Positions 52,301 through 61,300 of a stretch of DNA of 64,000 bases are shown here, piece by piece. This stretch comes from Pyrocephalus nanus (taxonomy: Eukaryota > Chordata > Aves > Passeriformes > Tyrannidae): assembly GCA_038380795.1 (NCBI GenBank), contig CM076275.1, forward strand, positions 1,490,501 to 1,554,500, given 5' to 3'. The notes under the pieces are model-generated. The model did no database searches and was not told the origin of the DNA. It saw only the letters and a program-made list of their open reading frames with translations. A program made the translations under genes and the position numbers. Positions within the stretch are counted from its first letter, which is position 1; every line of letters starts with the position of its first letter.

Positions 52301-55300
52301 GTACCTCTTTAAAATCTCAGTCAGATCATCTGTTCTCTTTCCATAATCCTGTTCAGAATAACCAGAGTTACAGAAGAATGAGACTGTGCACAGAATAACT
52401 CCTTCCCCCATGATTGCATCTGAGACCTTCTGATGATTTCTTTTTTTTTATTTTCTTCCCTGTTACCTGCCCTTACTCACTATTGTTTTTCTTTTCTATT
52501 ATTATTCAATGTTTATCCCTAACTGGGTAAAAAGTTTCAAGCCCTCAGCAGTTGCTTATTAACATAATTCAAAAACAGCATAAACCCACCACCAGTGGTC
52601 CAGACTAATGTGAAAAGATATGAAATGAGGGGTCAGTGTAACTGAGACACTGAGAGGTTGTTCATTTGTATTATAAATGTAAGCAACACACATCTGCAAA
52701 TGGATTCTATTCTCTTCCTACTGGCTGATAGAATTTCAAGGTGATTTCTCTGATAGATTTTAATGAATTCGTGTCTTAAAGCTTTTTTCAACAGTGATAC
52801 TTACTATCCTGACTTTTTAATTGAGTGTAAGTGCCTGGTGCTGGAATTGAGCAAATCCTGTTACTACATTCAAATGTAGACTGGGAAAACTTTTAATTTT
52901 TATTATATAGTAGAATTAATGCAATTTAACTGGACTTTTCTGTACAGAAAGCCGTGGTTTCCTTGCTCATGGGGACAATCTGAGTAATTTATTGTGTACA
53001 GTTCTGCATTCTTCCAGTATCACCATGTTTTCAACAGAAAATACTGACTTTTTGACTTGAGTGATCTCAAAGGATTTTTAAAAGATCTTTACAGAAATAA
53101 TTGGTATTGAAAAACCAATTTGAACATCTTTTTCACCTTGTATGTGTGGAAAGAAAGAGGAAGAGCATAAATACTATCATTTCTGTGGAACCATATCTTT
53201 GGGAATGTCAGTGTGGGTAATAGACTGGCTTAGCTCGATGATAAATGCAGGAGGAAATTTGATGCAGCTTCTGTTCAGTAGTGTCAGTAAAAGCAAACAA
53301 AGGCAGTTTGGGAAGATCTCAGTCTGTGCTGCAGTTATTCCTGAGGAAGCATCTGCACTCCATTACCAAAAAGAGGCAAACAAAAAAGCCAATGAATACA
53401 TAGTGCTGATTGCCCTGAATCCTTATCATCAGTCTGGGATGTGGAAAGCAAAAGGTTTGAGGGGGAAAGAAGAATTCACTGTGAGATTTTGAGTGTGCAA
53501 AGGCAACTACAATGATTGTGTCTTCTCTTACAGTGTTTAAGGAGCTGCTCTGCAGGATAGGACAAGAGAAGAATGGAATTCCACATATTCCAAAAATTGC
53601 AGAGAAGAAAAACAACCGTTATTCCATCCCAGATATGCCTGGAGATGTGGAACAGATGTTTCCCCGGGAAAAAGGAAACAAGAAAATGAAAGCAAACACT
53701 GTATCTGGTGGCAGAAACAGAATCAGGAAAATTTTAGACAAGACCCGGTTCAGCATCTTGCCTCCCAAACTGTTCAGGTTTGTCACGCTCCTCTGCCAAA
53801 AAGTCATTGTTCCTTATGAGGTTGTGATACTTCAATCATATTATGATTTGGGATGGAAGGGGCCTTAAAGTCCATCCCCCTGCATGCCCTGCCATGGGCA
53901 GGGACACCTCCCACTATCCCAGGCTGCTCCAAGCCCCGTCCAACCTGGCCTTGGACACTTCCAGGGATCCAGAGGCAGCCACAGCTTCTCTGGGCAACCT
54001 GTGCCAGGGCCTGCCCACCCTCACAGGGCATTTCTTCCTAATATCAAATCTAAACCTCCCCTCCTTCAGCTAAGGCCATTAAGAGATACTAATTGCTTTG
54101 TATCTCTAGTCATTATGTCCACACTGCTTATATTTTTTAAAAAATCATGTCATCTGCCCCATAAACACAGAACAAGAGCAAAGTATCTTTTCTCTCCCCG
54201 TGAACGATTTCAAATCTTTGTGCTCTGCCCTTGTTTTGAAACCCTGTGTACAGGGTGTAGTTGGACAGCTGAGCAGCATTGCTCCCCTTAGTTTCCTTCC
54301 TCCCAAGATGGGTGGCAGGGGTGAGTGCACAGGAGTGAGGCAGGGCTGTTTTGCAGTGACGGCAGCGTGAGCCAGTCGCAGGACGACAGCATCGTGGGCA
54401 CGCGGCAGTGCCGCCACAGCCTGGCCATCATGCCCATCCCAGGGACGCTCTCCTCCAGCAGCCCCGACCTGCTCCAGCCCACAACCAGCATCCTGGACTT
54501 CTCCAACCCCTCAGGTAAAACAGCAGCATGAGCTTGATTTGTACAGGACGATTAACGAGGCAGTATCGGGCGGGAATTACGGAGTGCAGTTACCTGTCTT
54601 GTCTTGTGGCTCTAACAGGGCCAGACTGGGGGTCTGCTGGAAATCCACACTGCCTGAACCTCCCTTACATGCTCTTTTTGTTATGTGACACTTACTTCTC
54701 TACACAAAGACATGTATTTTGCCACTTTTGAGCTTCACTGATTCACTGGAGTAAATAAACCTGCTCTGGTGGAAGCAGATTGTCCTTGTCTGCACCTTTC
54801 TCTTTTGCCATCTCTCCTCAGTACCTGTACTGGTGCTTTGGCTTGGCCATCCCCCATCCTCTAGTATATATTTCAAGCAGTATTGTGGATAGAATAGGAC
54901 TGCTGTTCTACCAAGACAGTGATGTTAATGTTTTGTGTTTTACAAACATTATGTATATTTAACTGTATGTCTGAAAACCTTTAAAATGTTTTGAGATGTG
55001 TAGTGTGGGCTTTTGTTGCTGTTGGAATCCAGTTTATGGGGTGGCTGCAGGAGGTATTTGTTGTGATATGCAGCTGCCTGTAAACATGTCAAGCCAGAAT
55101 CCTTTTTCCCTATTTCAAGTGTAAGTTCTGTGCATAATTACATAGTCTGTAAGGTGCCTTGTGGCTGGGAGTTATGTTTATGTAAACTTGCAGATTTCCC
55201 CTTTAAGAGGGACGTACCCAAATATATCCTATCAGGTCATAAATATCCATAGCAGGAAAGTTCCCTCTTTGCTGCAGTTCCAGGTTCTTGCTGTCTGATA

Positions 55301-58300
55301 ACTGGTTCATCTTGGAATCAGTCACAGAATCACAGGCTGGTTTGGGTTGGAAGGACCTTTAAAGGACATGTGGTCCAGACCCCCTGCCATGGGCAGGGAT
55401 GTGTCTACCTGCATCACTTGCCTTTACTTCAGGTTTACTACAGCAAATGTGCTGCCATGTTTAAAGAGCAGAGAAAACCAAACTAGTTCTGACAGTGTAC
55501 ACTTGATAAGTTTTGTAAACATCTGAATCTTGATTTGGTGTTGACACAGTTTTCTTCTTTTTCTCCTGCCTGCAGCTGTTGGGTTTTACTGTAAGTATCC
55601 TGATGTGCAGCATCTTTTAGACCTTAATATTGCATGGCTTGCCTGAAAACTTACCACTAGCAGACATTGCATTGACACAGCTGTTATTGCAGGGCATCCC
55701 ATAGCCCTGTGCCCTGTAAGCTTCCTCAAATAAAACAAATCCATTCTCATACAGGCTGAGACCTGCATCTTATTCCCCTTTCTGCCACTGAAACCCTGGA
55801 TGACCTTTGGCAGTTTCTTTGCTTCTCTGTGGCCTTGCTTTGCAGGAATGAAGTTGCTTTTGTAGAACTGAAGTTTCAGATAACGTGGTTTGAGATTTAG
55901 TTTGTTCTTCTGTTGGACTCTGTAACTAAAATTCTGTGCATGCAAACTGGAAATGTGCTTTGTATTGTCAACACAAGCTGAACAATGCATAAAAGATCAT
56001 TTAATTTAATAATGTTTAGCTGCTTAAAGGCAAAGACCATGAAGACAAACATGTGCCTGTAATTTATGTTTCCTTCCCCTGTCACATGTTGCATAGTTTT
56101 GGTTACATAGTGCTTTTTTTAAATTTTACTTTTTCCTTTTTCCCCCTAAATTAAACTTCAGATTTCAGTCTTACACTTTGAGTGTGTTCTGATTTTTAGG
56201 TATGTTGATACCGAAGTATAGATGTTTCCCTTTTCTGTTGATTTATTGTGATTTTTATGAGTGAAGGCACTTCCCTGATTATCCAATATGTAATTTTCAC
56301 CACTTTCACTCTGAAATAAGGACATAATACTTATTTATCCCTTTTATTGCCCCTATTCATGTATAAATTGAGCTTTTCAAATTCAGCTTGTCCCTAACTA
56401 CTAATGAGACTGTCCTGGTCATGTGATAGCCCTAATAATGAAACTGTTACAGGAATTAGCTTTCAGTCAGATTCTTTTTCAAAACCCTGTTTTCTCCCAT
56501 CTTCAAATTTATTTACAACTGATATTGAGCCTCTCTTTTTTCCAGTGGACGGAAACTTTTGATGCTGGACCACAGTTTACCTTCTTAACTTTTTGCCCTT
56601 AAATTCCCACTACTGGTCCCCATGACACCATTAAGTCCTGACACAAGAAAAAGTTATCCCAAGGTCACTGCCCCCAAATATCTTGTTTTTTTCCTTGAAC
56701 AGTGGATTTTGATAGAGGAAAATTAATATGAAGTTAAGTCTTCAGACTTTATGGAGGGGGAAAACTAGCTTTCCCTGTGCTTGGAATTAGTGCATGTTTT
56801 GACTCTGGACATTTTTTTTCCAATCAGTTTTATTTGGAAAATCAAGTTTTCTGTAATAACTAATGGAGCAAATTATTTGCAATCATCAAGCTGTGGATTA
56901 AACGCATGTTTCTGTAGATAGTTATTTCCTGCTCTAGGCAGCCTCTGATAAAGCTGTTCTCTAATGCATTTATAATACATAAAATGTGCTATAAATAAGT
57001 ACACCAGCCAAGGAATTAACTGCTGGCAGCAGCTTAGTTCCTTCAGGGGGAGAAGCGAGTGTGAAAGCTCGCAGCTAGTTATGGGAGCAACCAAAACCTC
57101 CTTTCCTCTTCACATCCTCCCACCCCAAGCCCATCCATCCGTGCTTGGTGGCTTCCCATGCCTGGGAAAGGTGCCCTGGCACGTGTGTGGACCTGGCTCT
57201 CACAGACACACAAGAGCCAGAGAAGGAATGATGCTGCCAAAGTTTCTGAGACCTGCTGGGAAGGGCAGTGCACAGCTCAGGGACATACTGCATGTCTTGT
57301 ACTTTGATTGTGCTCATGGGATGGTAAAGGAATTGAGTTGTGGAAAAGCAGTGAGGAGTCTTCTTTTCTCCTCTCAAAGTTGAAGGAAGAAGCAGAATAT
57401 TTTAATACTTTTCAAGTCCAGCGTGGCTCTTGTTTCCCAGCAGCTGGTTTTTGTTTTGTTGTCTGGCTGTCAAATGAGACAGTCGTAGAGTCACAGAATG
57501 GTGTGGGTTGGAAGGGACCTTGTAGCCCATCCAGTTCCAACCTCCTGCCATGGGCAGGGACACTTTCCACTAGCCCAGGTTTCTCAGAGCCCCCTCCAGC
57601 CTGGCCTGGGACACTTCAGGGATGAGGAGTCCACAGCCTCTCTGGGCATTCTGTGCCAGGGCCTCCCCACCCTCACAGGGAAGAATTTCTCCCTAATATC
57701 CAACCTAACTAAACCTACCCTTCATCTTAAGGCAATGCCCCCTTGTCCTGTCACCACATGCCCTTGTGATGAAAAGCCTCTCTCCAAGCCATGTGTGTTC
57801 CCAAGGGAAAAGTGACTCCACACACTGACGGTGTTCACTCTCCTTTCAGATATCCCAGATCAGGTGATCAGAGTTTTCAAAGCAGATCAGCAGAGCTGTT
57901 ACATCATCATCAGCAAAGACACCACAGCCAAGGAGGTGGTGAGCCACGCTGTCCACGAGTTCAACCTGACCGGAGCCCCGGACACCTACTCGCTGTGCGA
58001 GGTGTCCGTCAGCCCCGAGGGCGTCATCAAACAGCGGCGCCTCCCGGACCAGTTCTCCAAGCTGGCCGACAGGATCCAGCTCAATGGACGGTAAATGCGC
58101 CCTTGCTTTGCTCTACTCAGAGTTTTTTTTAGGATTGAGCGTCAGGGAATCGTAGAGGTTGGAAAAAAGACCCCCAGGATTGTCACGCCCAACGTCAGGG
58201 AGGGATGTTTTAATTAAAATACACAAGTGTCTGTTAGAAGGACAAGCAAGCAAATGCCAGTAAATGACACTTTCCTCTTTCCTCTTGTGTCACCTTCCTC

Positions 58301-61300
58301 TTCTGCAGCCAAAAGCCCTCCCCAAATTCTACAGCCAGCTCGCTTGATGACAGCTAAATTTAGCAGATCAGCATAACATACATGGTGGTTTACACTTGGA
58401 GAAAAAATTTATATTTGTTCTGACACTTCCCACATGTACTTGAGGATTAGAGCATACAATTAATTCTTTTCTCAGTGCTGTGTTGCAGTGAACTGATACT
58501 AACCTGAGATAAATTCTTCCATTTTTATGTAAACTGTTCTGAATCTTTCTGAAACGTTAAGTGCTTTGGTTTTATCTGATGACCTGATCCAGACCAGAAG
58601 AAAGTTTATTCAAGTGAAAAATTCTGTGGTTGTCTTTGCTAGGCAACAAGAGGGGATTTACGAGTAATAAACTTTTGTGTATCTGAAAGTGATCTTCTCG
58701 GGACTGTGGAAATGAATTTTCCAGATACATTTTCATTTCCTGAATACTCTGTGCCTCATGTAAATATTACTATGCCACAGTAAATTTATGGAAGAAAACA
58801 CACTGAATTTGTGTAAGAAACGGAGAAACACATTAACAGGAGATTTCTCAGGACTAGTGTGTGTTTAAAATGTTGTTTTCACCTCTGAATTTACAAATGG
58901 AAGAGTAACTGACCTTTTTCTGAAGGTGAACACTACAGCGTATTACAGAGTACAGCATAAAATGATAACAAAAGAGGTAGATTAAAACAGCTTTTGAAAT
59001 GTTTGTTTACTTCAGTAATGATGTTATTTTATGTTAACTGAAGTACAAGGTTATCCTGTCCCTTCTTGTCTCTGTAATGCCCGCGTTGATTGGTACGGTT
59101 CAGCGTCCTCGCGTTCACAAACCCTCTGAAGAGCATCCCTAACGCGCTGCTGCCACTCAATTATCCTTCAGGTATTATCTGAAGAACAATATGGAGACAG
59201 AGACCTTATGCTCAGACGAGGACGCCCAGGAGCTGCTCCGGGAGAGCCAGATCTCCCTGCTGCAGCTGAGCACCATCGAGGTGGCCACCCAGCTGTCCAT
59301 GCGGGACTTCGAGCTGTTCCGCAACATCGAGCCCACCGAGTACATCGACGACCTCTACAAGCTGGACTCCAAAACGGGGAACGCTCACCTCAAACAGTTC
59401 GAGGACGTCATCAATCAGGAGACCTTCTGGGTTGCCATGGAAATCTTAGCAGAGCCCAACCAGCTCAAGAGAATGAAGATCATTAAGCATTTCATTAAGA
59501 TTGCTCTCCACTGTCGAGAATGCAAGAACTTCAATTCCATGTTCGCGGTTATAAGGTAAAATACTTCCCATTTTTCAGCTCTGATTGGTGCTGTCAGAGG
59601 CAATTCTGGTAATCTAAACGGAAAGGGAAGGGATAGGAACATCCTGGGCACATTACAGGTGGGTCTGGGTGGTTTCCAAAGCCAGCCTGGTCCGAGGTGA
59701 GTTGTCACCACAGCAGTTCAGTCCCATCGTGGCGCTGGATGTCACAGTCTCTCTTTTACCTGTTACCTCTCAGGGAAGGAGAAGGCTGGGACAAAGCACT
59801 GTTTGACTGATGAACCTCAGAAACCTGCCTGAGCATTGTGTCATTTTCCTTGATTTTGGCACCCAATTTCCCTTCTCTTTGTCAGTCGTCGTTACTTTTT
59901 CGGTGTGCACCGAGTCGTATCTGTGATGATGAGATTATTTTATTTCTTCCTTCTATTGTAAGGACTTCCTCAAATCAGTCTTGTTTTGGCTTAATTTTCC
60001 TTTTCATTCTTTCCTGTCATCTGCCTGCTTCTCTATTTTATTTTTTCCCCCTCTTCAACTGCACATTTAGACTTTCTCTTCTGATTTATCCTGAATGCTG
60101 CTACTTTAACAGCATGAGTTCAGCATTTCCTTTATTTGCAATTATCTTACACCCAGCCTTTACTTTAGGGGGAAAAAAAAGGCTCTGTGATTCATCAGAC
60201 AAAGATCTGGATTTGTGCTGTATCCCAGCACCATTGTTGGAAATACCATTTTAAAATATTTTCTTCCATGTCTAACCAGTTTATCAAAGATTATTGTCTT
60301 CTGGTTAGTCACACATTAAAGAATTGATGAATTTCCTTCAAGGGGACTGGGCAGCAATTGGGGCTGGGGCTGCTCATTACATGGTGAATACACAAGTGGA
60401 TACTGTATCTAATTTTTATATTCTGCTCCCTAATTTCTCATGGTTTATTGTAGGTGGAGAAATGACTCTTCCTGCTTCTCATTAAATCTAATCAGGCCAT
60501 GACTGAAGTGGACTTCGGTCAAAAAAAAAAAAAAAAGTCAAATAAATTAGTTACTGTTTTACCCTTATTTCCAGAGGAATATATTTTTGTTAGCATATGG
60601 CACAAGGGTTGTATTTCTTGCCTTGTCCTGCACAGCAGTTTGATGCCATGTCTCCTGAAACAGGAAGATAACCATCCTAATCTAGCATGGAAAAGAGGAG
60701 CTGTGGGCTGGCATATGTTGGATTTTTCATGTCAGAGAAGGCTTTGTTTGGCATAGCATGGAGGGAAATCTGTATGAAAAATAAACCGAATTCAAACCAA
60801 GTTTTTTTAAGCTTTCAAAATGTGGAAAAAAAAATCTGAAAAAATTCATCCTCACAGGGAAGAATTTCTTCCTAAAGTCTTCTCATTTCTGCTTGGGATG
60901 AGCTCTGCTCTCATTTGCTGTGCAACCATTACTTCACCTCATTCATTCTCCACCCCTTTTGTGATACCCATTTATACAAGAGAGAAGTGGTTTCTTAACA
61001 GACATTAGTCCTGTTTTCAGAGTGATTATTTTGGCAGTAATTGGAAATCTGTACCTTGTGCATAGGAAGCAGTGGTGGTTTTTACAGTCCTGTTTAAACA
61101 GCAGAGGTTTATTGTGATGAACTTGTACTCTGGCACCCCTCCAGCTTTACATTTAACCTTGGGAAAGCTATTTTTAATCCTTAAAACAACCCTTCACTTC
61201 CTTCTGAAGGGCAGGGGTTCTGCTCACAGCTAATAATGACACCTTCCTGCCTTGCAGTGGGTTAAATCTTGCACCAGTAGCTCGGCTCAGAGGCACTTGG

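Larger units (their letters stand above)
54515..57849 (+). other. RAPGEF6: RAPGEF6 intron
   Basis: 3.3 kb with CR1 copies at 55321 and 57483, the second close to the RA exon. The remainder is unremarkable AT-rich intron. Confidence 0.85.

Noticed and set aside
53142..53492. Possible extra RAPGEF6 exon before the exon at 53534
   Set aside because: The open frame has no resemblance to the PDZ-GEF linker, and the neighbouring exons at 51705 and 53534 already join in phase.
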